From Siphonobacter sp047605205 (lineage in GTDB: Bacteria > Bacteroidota > Bacteroidia > Cytophagales > Spirosomataceae): a stretch of DNA of 12,818 nt. Positions 1-7,504 of the stretch are shown in pieces. The position numbers and the translations under genes were made by a program. Under the pieces are notes generated by a model. It saw nothing but the letters and a program-made list of their open reading frames with translations, made no database searches and was not told where the DNA came from. Positions within the stretch are counted from its first letter, which is position 1, and every line of letters begins with the position of its first letter. The stretch is from contig JASGGE010000115.1 of NCBI GenBank assembly GCA_047605205.1, forward strand, positions 1 through 12,818, written 5' to 3'.

Positions 1-61
1 AACAAAAAGAGTAAAATTTTTTAGGCTTATCGTCTTAAAACCTGATTTCACTCTTTTTGTT
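1..61. repeat. 16-bp near-perfect inverted repeat at the left edge
   Basis: Bases 1-16 and 46-61 are inverted copies. The outer 12 (AACAAAAAGAGT / ACTCTTTTTGTT) match perfectly and 15 of 16 match overall, with a 29-base spacer. The repeat lies 30-90 bp upstream of dnaA. The outer arms start with A-runs and end with T-runs, so it could be a weak bidirectional terminator for a gene off the left edge. The stem is A/T-rich and the spacer long, so this is uncertain. It may extend beyond base 1, which cannot be seen. Confidence 0.55.
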
Positions 62-92
62 AAAGAACGGTAGTGATGGAGGCTTGAATATT

Positions 93-100
93 TATCTTTG
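93..100 (+). promoter_or_regulatory. Likely dnaA promoter -7 box (TATCTTTG)
   Basis: TATCTTTG is an exact match to the Bacteroidota housekeeping -7 consensus TAnnTTTG. It would place transcription start near base 105 and give a leader of about 30 bases before the TTG codon at 136. No good TTTG -33 element is visible at the expected 19-21 base spacing (bases 69-74 read GGTAGT), so the call rests on the -7 box alone. Confidence 0.5.
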
Positions 101-135
101 CCTCCCCTTATGAAAAATCCAGCCTGAGAATCGCT

Positions 136-1575
136 TTGCAAACCGTTGTACGTGAAGCCAAATCCGTTTGGCAAGAGTGTTTACGAATCATTCGCGAGTA
201 TGTGCCTGACCAGAGTTTTAAAACCTGGTTTGAGCCGATCGTACCCGCACGTTTGGTTGGAAGCACACTCACGATTCAGGTACCAAGCGAATTTTTCTAC
301 GAATGGCTGGAAGAAAATTACGTGCACATTCTCCGTAAGGCTATTGATCATGCCATTGGTACACACGGCTTACTGGAATATTCGGTAATTGTGGATCGTG
401 GGGATGATAAGAAGCCACCGATGGGCTATACTGTACCGAATCAGCGAGCTTCAGCTCCTCAAACCCCCACTACGGCTCAGAAAAGAGGCTTTGAGCCAGA
501 GCAACTGCGGAATCCGTTTGATTTACCTGATTTGGATGGTCTGGAGTTAACCTCCTACCTGAATCCTATTTATACATTTGAAAATTACGTAGAAGGAGAT
601 TGTAACCGGCTGGCTCGCTCTGCTGGTCAGGCGGTAGCCACAAAACCTGGCTTAACTTCCTTCAATCCGCTGATGATTTACGGTGGTGTCGGGCTGGGAA
701 AAACCCACCTGGCTCAGGCAATCGGAAATCAGATTAAAGCTCATAACCAGCATAAGTTTGTTTTGTTTGTATCTACCGAGAAGTTCATGAATCAGTTTGT
801 GATGGCGGTTCGGAATAACTCAATGCAAAACTTTACCAACTTTTATCTGCGGGTGGATGTGCTGATTCTGGACGATGTGCAGTTTCTGGCCGGGAAAGAG
901 CGGACTCAGGAGACATTCTTTCATATTTTCAATCACTTGCATCAGACGGGAAAGCAGATCATTATGACGTCTGATCGGCCCCCAAAAGATTTGCAAGGCC
1001 TGCAGGATCGTTTATTGTCCCGTTTTAAGTGGGGACTATCAGCTGATTTACAGACACCCGACCTGGAAACGCGGATTGCTATTATTCTTAAAAAACTACA
1101 CGGTGATGGTGTTGATATTGATTATCAGGTAGTTGAATATTTGGCTCATTCCATTGATACCAATGTGCGGGAGCTGGAGGGAGTCGTTGTATCACTAATT
1201 GCACAGGCTACTCTGCTTCGGCGGGAAGTGGATATGAATCTGGCTCGTCAGGTATTAAGAAACATTGTTCAGGATTCCGAACGGGAAGTGACTATTGAAA
1301 CGATTATGGAGGGAATCTCGGATCATTATCGTATTTCCATTGCTGACCTGAAAGGAAAAAGCCGTAAAAAAGAAATCGTTTTACCGCGGCAGATTGCCAT
1401 GTACTTTGCCAAAGAATATACCGATCTTTCCCTTAAGTCCATTGGGTATCATTTTGGTGGCCGGGATCACTCCACGGTGATTCATGCCATCCAGAATATA
1501 TCCGAATTAAAAGAACATAATTCGGATATTCGCTCCCAGTTACTTACTCTCCAAAAACAGTTTGGTAAAAAATAG
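136..1575 (+). CDS. dnaA: Chromosomal replication initiator protein DnaA
   Basis: This is the AAA+ ATPase that binds DnaA boxes at oriC, melts the origin and helps load the replicative helicase in the cytoplasm. The 479-residue product has all four domains. Domain I (about 1-88) contains SFKTWFEPI at 27-35. A short variable linker follows (about 90-135). The AAA+ core (about 140-355) has Walker A GGVGLGKT at 183-190, Walker B LILDDVQF at 243-250, sensor I around IIMTSD (275-280), an arginine finger in SRF (R296) and sensor II in NVRELEG (343-349). Domain IV carries the DNA-binding signature GGRDHSTVIHA at 441-451. No in-frame ATG exists before residue 96; the frame is open back to base 88, so TTG at 136 is the best start and gives the usual N-terminus. 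The downstream FemAB-like gene begins 14 bp after the TAG stop. Confidence 0.98.
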   Translation: MQTVVREAKSVWQECLRIIREYVPDQSFKTWFEPIVPARLVGSTLTIQVPSEFFYEWLEENYVHILRKAIDHAIGTHGLLEYSVIVDRGDDKKPPMGYTVPNQRASAPQTPTTAQKRGFEPEQLRNPFDLPDLDGLELTSYLNPIYTFENYVEGDCNRLARSAGQAVATKPGLTSFNPLMIYGGVGLGKTHLAQAIGNQIKAHNQHKFVLFVSTEKFMNQFVMAVRNNSMQNFTNFYLRVDVLILDDVQFLAGKERTQETFFHIFNHLHQTGKQIIMTSDRPPKDLQGLQDRLLSRFKWGLSADLQTPDLETRIAIILKKLHGDGVDIDYQVVEYLAHSIDTNVRELEGVVVSLIAQATLLRREVDMNLARQVLRNIVQDSEREVTIETIMEGISDHYRISIADLKGKSRKKEIVLPRQIAMYFAKEYTDLSLKSIGYHFGGRDHSTVIHAIQNISELKEHNSDIRSQLLTLQKQFGKK

Positions 1576-1589
1576 CCTTTCCCGATCCC

Positions 1590-2552
1590 TTGGTTCTGCA
1601 ACTCGTCCGGCGTGCTCAGTTAAACATTTCTGATTATGATGCCTGCGTGAGGGCGTCATCAGAGGGTACTATTTATGGTTTGTCCTGGTGGTTGGATATT
1701 GTTTCTCCTGACTGGGACACAGTTGTTTGGAAGGATGGTAATCAGTATAAGGCCGTTCTCCCAATCCCCATTCGTAAACGATATGGAATCCGGTTCGTGC
1801 ACCAGCCTCTTTTCTGCCAGTTTCTAGCCATTTACTCAGCCGATCCGCTTTCGGAAACAAACCAGAAAGCTTTTCTTAATTTCGTACTAAAGCAATATCG
1901 TTTTGTGGCTAGCTTTCAGTTAGCCGGTGAACCATTCTTACAAGATGGCCCGACTTTGAAAATTACAAAATTTTGTACCTATACGTTGTCATTAGAAAGA
2001 CCCTATGCCAGTATCTCAGCTGGGTACAATCGGGATCGGAAAATGAACTTAAAACGTTCTGGTAAGGTAGCCTGGCAGCGTGTAAAAGGAACTGAAATCC
2101 AAACACTAGGTACTATTTTTCGGGCGGAACACGAAAACCAGATTGTTGGAGGAGCCGATCAGAGTGCTTATGAATTACTGGAAGAGTTATTCAAGGCTAC
2201 GGAACAACGGCATTGTTCTGAATTATGGTATGCTGAACTGGATGGCCTAAGGCAGGCAGGAACCTGGCTGGTTACCTGGAAAAACCGTTGCATCTATCTG
2301 TTCAATGCTGCAACACAAGTGGGCAGGAACGGGAATGCCCGAACCTATTTACTGGATCAATATTTCCGGCAAATGGCAGGTCAGGCAATAGTGTTTGATT
2401 TTGAAAGCCCAGCAATTGACGACATTGCCGGGTTTTATGCCAGCTTTGGCGGTAAAGCAGAGCCTTATTATGAAATTCGCTCCAACCGCTTACCACGCTG
2501 GATAAACTGGTTATGGAAACTGAGAAACCGGCTCCGTAACTTAAGCAAATGA
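1590..2552 (+). CDS. FemAB/GNAT-like acyltransferase-fold protein, substrate unknown
   Basis: This 320-residue protein resembles a widespread Bacteroidota family of uncharacterised proteins with a GNAT/FemAB-type fold. Family hallmarks include the N-terminal YGLSWWLDIVSPDWD segment (29-43), the basic patch YNRDRKMNLKRSG (146-158) and the C-terminal FDFESPAIDDIAGFYASFGG stretch (269-288), which resembles the end of FemAB-like aminoacyl/acyl transferases. No signal peptide is visible. The C-terminus (about 300-320) is rich in Arg, Lys and Trp and may form a basic amphipathic helix that touches membrane. The first ATG in frame is codon 152, far inside the conserved region, so the start is probably TTG at 1590; GTG at 1647 is an alternative. 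Its 14-bp gap from dnaA suggests co-transcription. The enzymatic reaction is unknown, and the transferase label is fold-level only. Confidence 0.8.
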   Translation: MVLQLVRRAQLNISDYDACVRASSEGTIYGLSWWLDIVSPDWDTVVWKDGNQYKAVLPIPIRKRYGIRFVHQPLFCQFLAIYSADPLSETNQKAFLNFVLKQYRFVASFQLAGEPFLQDGPTLKITKFCTYTLSLERPYASISAGYNRDRKMNLKRSGKVAWQRVKGTEIQTLGTIFRAEHENQIVGGADQSAYELLEELFKATEQRHCSELWYAELDGLRQAGTWLVTWKNRCIYLFNAATQVGRNGNARTYLLDQYFRQMAGQAIVFDFESPAIDDIAGFYASFGGKAEPYYEIRSNRLPRWINWLWKLRNRLRNLSK

Positions 2553-2567
2553 GCGAGGTTTCTGATT

Positions 2568-2585
2568 AACAGGGTATTACCTGTT
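2568..2585 (+). terminator. Weak hairpin after the FemAB-like gene
   Basis: AACAGG (2568-2573) and CCTGTT (2580-2585) form a 6-bp stem with a 6-base loop, 15 bp after the TGA stop. It is followed by CTTCTAAT, not a clean T-run. It is the only stem-loop seen in the 125-bp gap between this gene and the convergent DUF3108 gene. Confidence 0.3.
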
Positions 2586-2677
2586 CTTCTAATAACATGT
2601 ATCTTGCCAGTTATAAAGATGAAGTAGGTAGTTTGTAAGTCGGTATATTTTTACGTATTCTATCATTGGCTTAGGGC

Positions 2678-3493
2678 TTAATGCCAGTGCGGCTCTTCTT
2701 TTAGATTTTTATAATCTTTTAAATCCAGGGCGATTGCCCCGACTACTAAATCGACTTCTGCTTTCATAGGTACTTTATTGGCATCGTCTGATACCCAGAT
2801 ACGAATGGCTTCTTTGCCACTAAAAAGATCATTTTTAGGCATTTGTGGAGCAACTCGGAACGTATTAATCTTCCCAAATTTGGTTTTAATGGTTTCACGC
2901 CCGATATAACGGACCTTTAGGTCGTAAAACTCATTGTCATAAAAAGCCTTAACGCCGATAATCTGTCCTTCTTTCAGATGATCAAAGTCAATCGTGCGAA
3001 GAAAGTAATACGAGCTAATGACGTCATAAACGGAATTCGGAGCTTTATGCTCCTTTATTTCTTCGGCCGAATTTTTGCCCTTCGTAGAGGTAATAACTTT
3101 ATCGGCTGCCTGATCGAACGATACGCGTTGTTCTTTATAATATCGTCCTTCCTGTTGTTTCATATAAAACTCCATAGGTAAGAGCGACTGCGGATCAATG
3201 AAAGACTGCCAGCTATCCCGAACGCGGGTTACCAAATCAAATGCTCCTGTTGTTCGCCCGGTGGCTGTTACGCGGTAACATGCCTTGCCTTTTATCCGGT
3301 GAAATTTATCACTAACGTCAATAATTGCTTCTGCGGCATTAATGAAGCCATAATGCACACGATACTCCAGGTGTTCGCCAGTTGCAAAACGATAGGGGGC
3401 GTCCTGTTGTTGAAAAGCTGGCAGGCTCAAAAGAGCTACTATGGCTAAGAGTGTAATACTGATACTTTTACTAATGAGACTATATTTCTTCAT
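2678..3493 (-). CDS. DUF3108 domain-containing exported protein
   Basis: This 271-residue protein fits the DUF3108 family, whose biochemical role is not established. It starts with a signal peptide: MKKYSLISKS, a hydrophobic stretch (about 12-25, ITLLAIVALLSLPA) and likely cleavage near residue 26, so the mature protein should be in the periplasm or surface-bound. Family features seen are FATGEHLEYRVHYG (about 36-49), the SVYDVISSYYFLRTIDF block (about 153-169), the KFGKINTFRVAP segment and the late IWVSDDANKVP stretch. No lipobox cysteine is present. ATG at 3493 is the only good start. The gene lies 91 bp downstream of the aminopeptidase gene on the same strand, and a 7-bp hairpin sits in that gap. 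It may be co-transcribed with the aminopeptidase gene, though the gap allows a separate promoter. Confidence 0.88.
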   Translation of the reverse strand: MKKYSLISKSISITLLAIVALLSLPAFQQQDAPYRFATGEHLEYRVHYGFINAAEAIIDVSDKFHRIKGKACYRVTATGRTTGAFDLVTRVRDSWQSFIDPQSLLPMEFYMKQQEGRYYKEQRVSFDQAADKVITSTKGKNSAEEIKEHKAPNSVYDVISSYYFLRTIDFDHLKEGQIIGVKAFYDNEFYDLKVRYIGRETIKTKFGKINTFRVAPQMPKNDLFSGKEAIRIWVSDDANKVPMKAEVDLVVGAIALDLKDYKNLKEEPHWH

Positions 3494-3517
3494 AAACGAG
3501 TGGGAGTTCGTTTGGAA

Positions 3518-3536
3518 CAGTGAACAGTTTTCACTG
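3518..3536. repeat. Perfect 7-bp stem-loop in the aminopeptidase-DUF3108 gap
   Basis: CAGTGAA (3518-3524) and TTCACTG (3530-3536) are exact inverted copies around a 5-base loop. It lies 25 bp upstream of the DUF3108 start codon. On the minus strand it is not followed by a T-run, so it is not a standard terminator. It may be a leader hairpin or a protein-binding palindrome. Confidence 0.45.
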
Positions 3537-3584
3537 CAACATTACTTGTTTTCATGATTCGGTGATTCAATACTTTTCAAAAAT

Positions 3585-4613
3585 TCATAAGGAAGGATGC
3601 TGAGCTTTTAAAAACGTTAAATACCGCTTAAAATCACTATTAAACTTTTTTTTAAAGGTATTTTCAAATTCATTACGCTGGGAATTGTACGTTGAAAATC
3701 CTACAAAAAAGGCATTATTGGGCAGAGTTGTCCAACGTCTTTTCCGAACAGCCGGAAGATCGTGATATAACGAGTCGGTGCTTGAAATTATTTGCTGAAT
3801 AAGCTGAATCTTACGTTGAGCCTTTTGTGTGGATGAGAGCTGTGGAGCGAACGATTGATAAAGGCTATCTAATAAATGAGTACCCCGATTAAAGTGACGG
3901 ATGTACTTTTCCCGGAATACTTTTCCCTCTGTATAGGTTCGATATTCTTTTGATTGAGTCCCAAAACGTTGTGCCAAAAACCGAACGGCTCCATAGTCTC
4001 CAATGAAATTGGCCAGGTTTTCGTTGAATTCATGATTATTCTTAATGAATAAAGTAGAATGGGTCATCTCGTGAATGAGCAAACTGGCTAATTTTCCCGC
4101 GGGTAGCTCCAGCATACTCGACAGAATGGGGTCATGAAAATAACCTAGCGTACTGTATGCTGCCACCGGATCAATATCAGTGTCATAATTTGTCCACTGT
4201 TTCTGTTCTTCTTTAGCCCTTTGCAGGTCGAAGAATCCCTTATATTCAAAGGAGCCAATCAGAGGAAAGGAAAAGTCTACGGACTTCATCTGATATTTCT
4301 CAGCTACCGTAAGGATATAACAAATAGGTTGTCCGTGCTGATCATAGTAAGACTGATAATTAGGAGTGTCGGTTAGACCTAATGAATCAACCGCAAACCG
4401 CCTAATTTCCTCTACAAACCGAAGTTTGGCTTTAAGGGAATCAGGCACGGACGAATCAGCCATCATTTCGGTTACCGAACGGGCTTTTAAAATAACGTTG
4501 GCTCCACCGCTTAACTGCATCCAGCCATAACTTACCCACTTCCATTGCCAGATTACTAAAAAAACAATAACAATAGATAAGCTTAACAAGAATTGTTTCC
4601 AGATACGTTTCAT
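3585..4613 (-). CDS. Predicted membrane-anchored zinc aminopeptidase (PF10023-type)
   Basis: The 342-residue product matches the putative aminopeptidase family PF10023/COG4324, zinc peptidases with little direct biochemistry. It has an HExxH motif, HEMTH at 181-185, in which both histidines would bind zinc and E182 would be catalytic. NENLANFIG follows at 197-205, and E198 is the probable third zinc ligand. The family block YSTLGYFHDPILSSML (153-168) is present before it. The N-terminus has an uncleaved-looking hydrophobic segment (about 8-22) after MKRIWKQ, suggesting inner-membrane anchoring with the catalytic part in the periplasm. There is no lipobox. Length is normal for the family, and ATG at 4613 is the clear start. 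The DUF3108 gene follows on the same strand. Its natural substrate is unknown. Confidence 0.85.
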   Translation of the reverse strand: MKRIWKQFLLSLSIVIVFLVIWQWKWVSYGWMQLSGGANVILKARSVTEMMADSSVPDSLKAKLRFVEEIRRFAVDSLGLTDTPNYQSYYDQHGQPICYILTVAEKYQMKSVDFSFPLIGSFEYKGFFDLQRAKEEQKQWTNYDTDIDPVAAYSTLGYFHDPILSSMLELPAGKLASLLIHEMTHSTLFIKNNHEFNENLANFIGDYGAVRFLAQRFGTQSKEYRTYTEGKVFREKYIRHFNRGTHLLDSLYQSFAPQLSSTQKAQRKIQLIQQIISSTDSLYHDLPAVRKRRWTTLPNNAFFVGFSTYNSQRNEFENTFKKKFNSDFKRYLTFLKAQHPSL

Positions 4614-4984
4614 AACTTGGGAAATTCCAACAAACTAACCGTCTGAGAGAGAGTGAATGGGTTGTTGAATAAAAATAATAACCATTTTTGTTTTGTCGTT
4701 CATGAAAATGATCCTGATAACAGGAACCAAAAAACAGAGCAAAAGGTTATCTGTAGCCTACCTGATCTACGCGAACACATAGGTTACATAAAAAGGTAAT
4801 ATATTGATTTACAGTTAATTGACATTGTAGGATGTACTGTGAATTAGGGGACTGACACAGAAAGCCTGATTCCAGAAATTGAAGTTAAAGTGTAAAATAT
4901 TTTTTTAGGATACGGTTCGGAATTTCGCTCAAAAGGTGCTACTTTTAGGGCAAATTCTTCACCCGATAGCTCGTTTTTTGATAC
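4614..4984. other. 371-bp non-coding region between the divergent aminopeptidase and recA genes
   Basis: I see no convincing gene here. It must hold promoters for two divergent genes. A recA promoter candidate is given separately. For the aminopeptidase gene, bases 4631-4638 read TTAGTTTG on the minus strand, 7 of 8 matches to TAnnTTTG, but no matching -33 element is present. A 6-bp inverted repeat, GATAAC (4716-4721) with GTTATC (4746-4751), and ACAGT/ACTGT arms (around 4813-4840) are weak. A 26-codon frame at 4702-4782 is probably chance. Confidence 0.6.
4916..4947 (+). promoter_or_regulatory. Likely recA promoter (TTCG-N20-TACTTTTA)
   Basis: TTCG at 4916-4919 and TACTTTTA at 4940-4947 match the Bacteroidota -33/-7 pattern TTTG-N19-21-TAnnTTTG at 3 of 4 and 7 of 8 positions with 20-base spacing. 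An A/T-rich tract (about 4893-4908) lies just upstream and could act like an UP element. The leader would be about 30 bases, matching the spacing seen for dnaA. No LexA-type palindrome is obvious. Confidence 0.5.
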
Positions 4985-6055
4985 ATGGCACAACAAAACG
5001 CCACAGATGCAAGTCAAAAGTTAAAGGCTCTGCAAACGACCATTGAGAAATTAGACAAAACCTATGGCAAAGGAACGGTAATGCGTTTATCAGATGCCAA
5101 GGTTCTGGATATTCCTGTTATTTCAACGGGGTCACTTGGCCTTGACCTGGCTCTGGGCATCGGCGGTGTACCACGTGGCCGGATCGTAGAAGTATACGGC
5201 CCTGAGTCTTCTGGTAAAACCACCATTGCAATGCACTGCATTGCTGAAGCACAAAAGAAAGGGGGCTTGGCCGCTTTCATTGATGCTGAGCACGCTTTTG
5301 ATCGTACGTATGCTCAAAAGCTTGGCATTGACACAGATAATCTGCTGATTGCTCAACCCGATAACGGAGAGCAGGCTCTTGAAATTGCTGAACATCTGAT
5401 CTCTTCAGGAGCAATTGATATTATTGTAATTGACTCCGTGGCAGCTTTGGTTCCTAAAGCTGAAATCGAAGGTGATATGGGTGATTCGAAGGTGGGGCTT
5501 CAGGCTCGTTTGATGTCACAGGCCCTCCGGAAAATGACCGGCATTATTAATAAAACGTCCTGCTGCTGTATTTTTATTAACCAGTTGCGTGAAAAAATCG
5601 GCGTAATGTTCGGTAATCCTGAAACAACAACCGGTGGAAATGCCTTGAAATTCTATGCTTCAATTCGTTTGGATATTCGCCGTGGTACTCAGATAAAGGA
5701 AGGTACTGATAGTGTCATGGGGAACCGTACGCGGGTGAAAGTTGTAAAAAACAAACTTGCTCCTCCATTCAAAGTAGTTGAGTTTGATATTATGTATGGT
5801 GAAGGTATTTCAAAAGTAGGAGAGGTACTAGACCTGGCCGTTGAACTGGAAATTATTAAGAAATCAGGTTCATGGTTTAGTTATGATGGAAACCGTCTGG
5901 GACAAGGCCGTGATGCTGTTAAATCTTTGTTGAAGGATAATCCGGAGTTGATGGATGAACTGGAAGCGAAAATTAAAGATAAAGTACATGGTGACGAACA
6001 GGTACTGGTGGATAAACTGGAGCCTAATGTCGTTGATGATGGAAGTGATGATTAA
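4985..6055 (+). CDS. recA: Recombinase RecA
   Basis: RecA forms ATP-dependent filaments on single-stranded DNA, drives homologous pairing and strand exchange, and acts as coprotease for LexA-type repressors. The 356-residue protein is full length. It has Walker A GPESSGKT at 72-79, Walker B IIVIDS at 146-151, the L1 region around EGDMGDS (162-168), the signature ALKFYASIRLD at 220-230 and L2 ahead of it (GVMFGNPETTTGGN, 206-219). The segment TSCCCIFINQ (191-200) has three consecutive cysteines where E. coli has non-cysteine residues, a variant I associate with Bacteroidota RecA. The C-terminus is acidic (DDGSDD), as in other RecA proteins. ATG at 4985 is the start; no Shine-Dalgarno sequence is present. 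The gene stands alone, with no recX beside it, and ends before a strong terminator. Confidence 0.99.
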   Translation: MAQQNATDASQKLKALQTTIEKLDKTYGKGTVMRLSDAKVLDIPVISTGSLGLDLALGIGGVPRGRIVEVYGPESSGKTTIAMHCIAEAQKKGGLAAFIDAEHAFDRTYAQKLGIDTDNLLIAQPDNGEQALEIAEHLISSGAIDIIVIDSVAALVPKAEIEGDMGDSKVGLQARLMSQALRKMTGIINKTSCCCIFINQLREKIGVMFGNPETTTGGNALKFYASIRLDIRRGTQIKEGTDSVMGNRTRVKVVKNKLAPPFKVVEFDIMYGEGISKVGEVLDLAVELEIIKKSGSWFSYDGNRLGQGRDAVKSLLKDNPELMDELEAKIKDKVHGDEQVLVDKLEPNVVDDGSDD

Positions 6056-6072
6056 TGGGGTTGAGTGAGTAC

Positions 6073-6153
6073 TAACAAAAAAACTGCCGGAATGGAGTGC
6101 CCCAAGTAGTGTCTAACTTCTGGCGGGTACTCCATTCCGGCGGTTTTTTGTTA
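6073..6153. terminator. Long bidirectional terminator between convergent recA and tolC-type genes
   Basis: The stem pairs 6084-6102 with 6125-6143: 19 pairs including two G-T wobbles, centred on GCCGGAATGGAGT and its complement. The loop is 22 bases and holds a small AAGT/ACTT inner stem. The stem is flanked by seven A residues on the left and six T residues on the right, so it ends with a U-run when read from either strand. It starts 18 bp after the recA stop and ends 26 bp before the tolC-type stop, so it can serve both. Confidence 0.93.
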
Positions 6154-6178
6154 TTTACTGGGAATGAACATAAAATGT

Positions 6179-7504
6179 TTATTTCATAATCTGGCTACTC
6201 AGCCGAAGCAATTCAATTTCGGAAACCTTAGCATTATATTGAGCCTGGAATAAACGAGCTTGTGTAGCGACTAAGTTTCGCTGAGCCTCACGCAGTTCAA
6301 TCGGAGCCGCTACCCCAATTTTATACCGATCAAAAGAAATAGTAACGTTTTGTTTGGCCACTTCTACGTTTCTGGCTTCCAGATCAACCAGATCCAGGTT
6401 ATTCCGATACGTGCGGTACGTTTGTGATAAGGCCGATTCAATCTGTACCGTTTGGTCTTCTTGCTGCTGACGGGTAATTTCTTCGGAAATGCGGGCCCCC
6501 TGAATACGTCGTCTTTGGTTAAAGCCATCAAAAATGGGAGCAGTTACCCGTAAACCCGCAATTAAGTTGGCACTGCGGCCACTCTGAACGCCAAAGCCTG
6601 AACCACCGTTACGCAAGCCCGTATACCCATAACTTGACACGAAATCGAGAATAGGCCAAAGCAAGGCTTCCTGATTACGAATTTCAAGCCGGGCAATATT
6701 GGTGTTATAACGTGCCAGTATAATAGCCGGATTTTGCTGCAAGGTTTGATCTTTCAAGGTTTCGTACACCATATCCCGGTTGAGCTTAATGGTGTCTGCT
6801 GTCTGGAAGTCGGTATCCAGGGTTTGAATTAAGGCCTGATTAAGCTGCGTTTTTGTGTTACGAAGTGTCAGGCGTTGTGAAATTAACGCGGCGGTATCGG
6901 CGTTGAAATCTACCTGGGCATTCAGATACAAAACCTTGGCTCCCTGCCCGATTTCGTACTGGTCTTTGGCCAGCCGACGGCGTTCACGTGAAATAGCTAA
7001 CGCATCCTCCAGCGAACGGGTTTGCTGTTCCTGCTGCATTACAGCATAATACATACTGGCTACGTTGGCAATGGTACTTTCGATGGTCACCTGAGCCTGA
7101 GCGTCTCCGGCTTTTACCAGTTCATTCAGCTTTTCTTTGGTAATGTACATACTTAAGCCATTGAAAAGCGTCCAGGTAAGCTGGACGGTCGCTACGAAGT
7201 TCCGGTTCAGAACACCACGTTGAACAAGGGGAGCACGGGCACCGTCAAAGTATTTTTGATTGGTACTATTGAGTGTTCCACTAGGCTGGGCAGTTCCTGT
7301 AATAATGGGAAGCATACCCGCATTACCGCGAGTGTTATCATTCTCGGCTAGCCGAACCTGATTACGGGCAATCTTAATGGAGTAGTTCCGTTCTAAAGCC
7401 GTTAGAATAGCTTGCTCAAGTGTTAATACCTGAGGTGTAGACTGAGCAAAAAGAGAAAATGTACTCGCAAAGCAACCGATCAGCAAGGCTATTTTTCGAA
7501 ACAT
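6179..7504 (-). CDS. TolC-family outer-membrane efflux protein (stand-alone)
   Basis: This is an outer-membrane channel protein of the TolC/OEP family. Such proteins trimerise into a beta-barrel and a periplasmic alpha-helical tunnel that carries substrates from an inner-membrane pump. The chosen start, ATG at 7504, gives 441 residues with a clean signal peptide MFRKIALLIGCFASTFSLFA and cleavage before QS; an upstream in-frame TTG at 7522 is less likely. Two repeated OEP halves are visible, each with long Gln/Ala/Arg-rich helices. Examples are LEQAILTALERNYSIKIARN near the N-terminus, LRNTKTQLNQAL mid-protein, and VAAPIELREAQRNLVATQARL near the C-terminus. No adaptor or pump gene lies beside it: recA converges on one side and an lrp-type gene lies upstream on the same strand 166 bp away. 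It may serve a pump encoded elsewhere. Confidence 0.92.
   Translation of the reverse strand: MFRKIALLIGCFASTFSLFAQSTPQVLTLEQAILTALERNYSIKIARNQVRLAENDNTRGNAGMLPIITGTAQPSGTLNSTNQKYFDGARAPLVQRGVLNRNFVATVQLTWTLFNGLSMYITKEKLNELVKAGDAQAQVTIESTIANVASMYYAVMQQEQQTRSLEDALAISRERRRLAKDQYEIGQGAKVLYLNAQVDFNADTAALISQRLTLRNTKTQLNQALIQTLDTDFQTADTIKLNRDMVYETLKDQTLQQNPAIILARYNTNIARLEIRNQEALLWPILDFVSSYGYTGLRNGGSGFGVQSGRSANLIAGLRVTAPIFDGFNQRRRIQGARISEEITRQQQEDQTVQIESALSQTYRTYRNNLDLVDLEARNVEVAKQNVTISFDRYKIGVAAPIELREAQRNLVATQARLFQAQYNAKVSEIELLRLSSQIMK

Noticed and set aside
1..135. Possible oriC upstream of dnaA
   Set aside because: No TTATCCACA-type DnaA boxes or clustered near-matches are visible; TTATC at about 26-30 matches only five positions. 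Only 135 bp are available, so an origin further left cannot be excluded.
3828..3836. TGTGGATGA, one mismatch from an inverse DnaA box
   Set aside because: It is a single copy inside the aminopeptidase coding sequence with no cluster around it.
4702..4782. A 26-codon ATG frame (MKMILITGTKK...) upstream of recA
   Set aside because: Very short, no good promoter or ribosome-binding evidence, no recognisable family; chance is the simplest explanation.
5062..5395. Open frames on the minus strand inside recA
   Set aside because: Both lie fully within the unmistakable recA coding sequence and are shadows of it.
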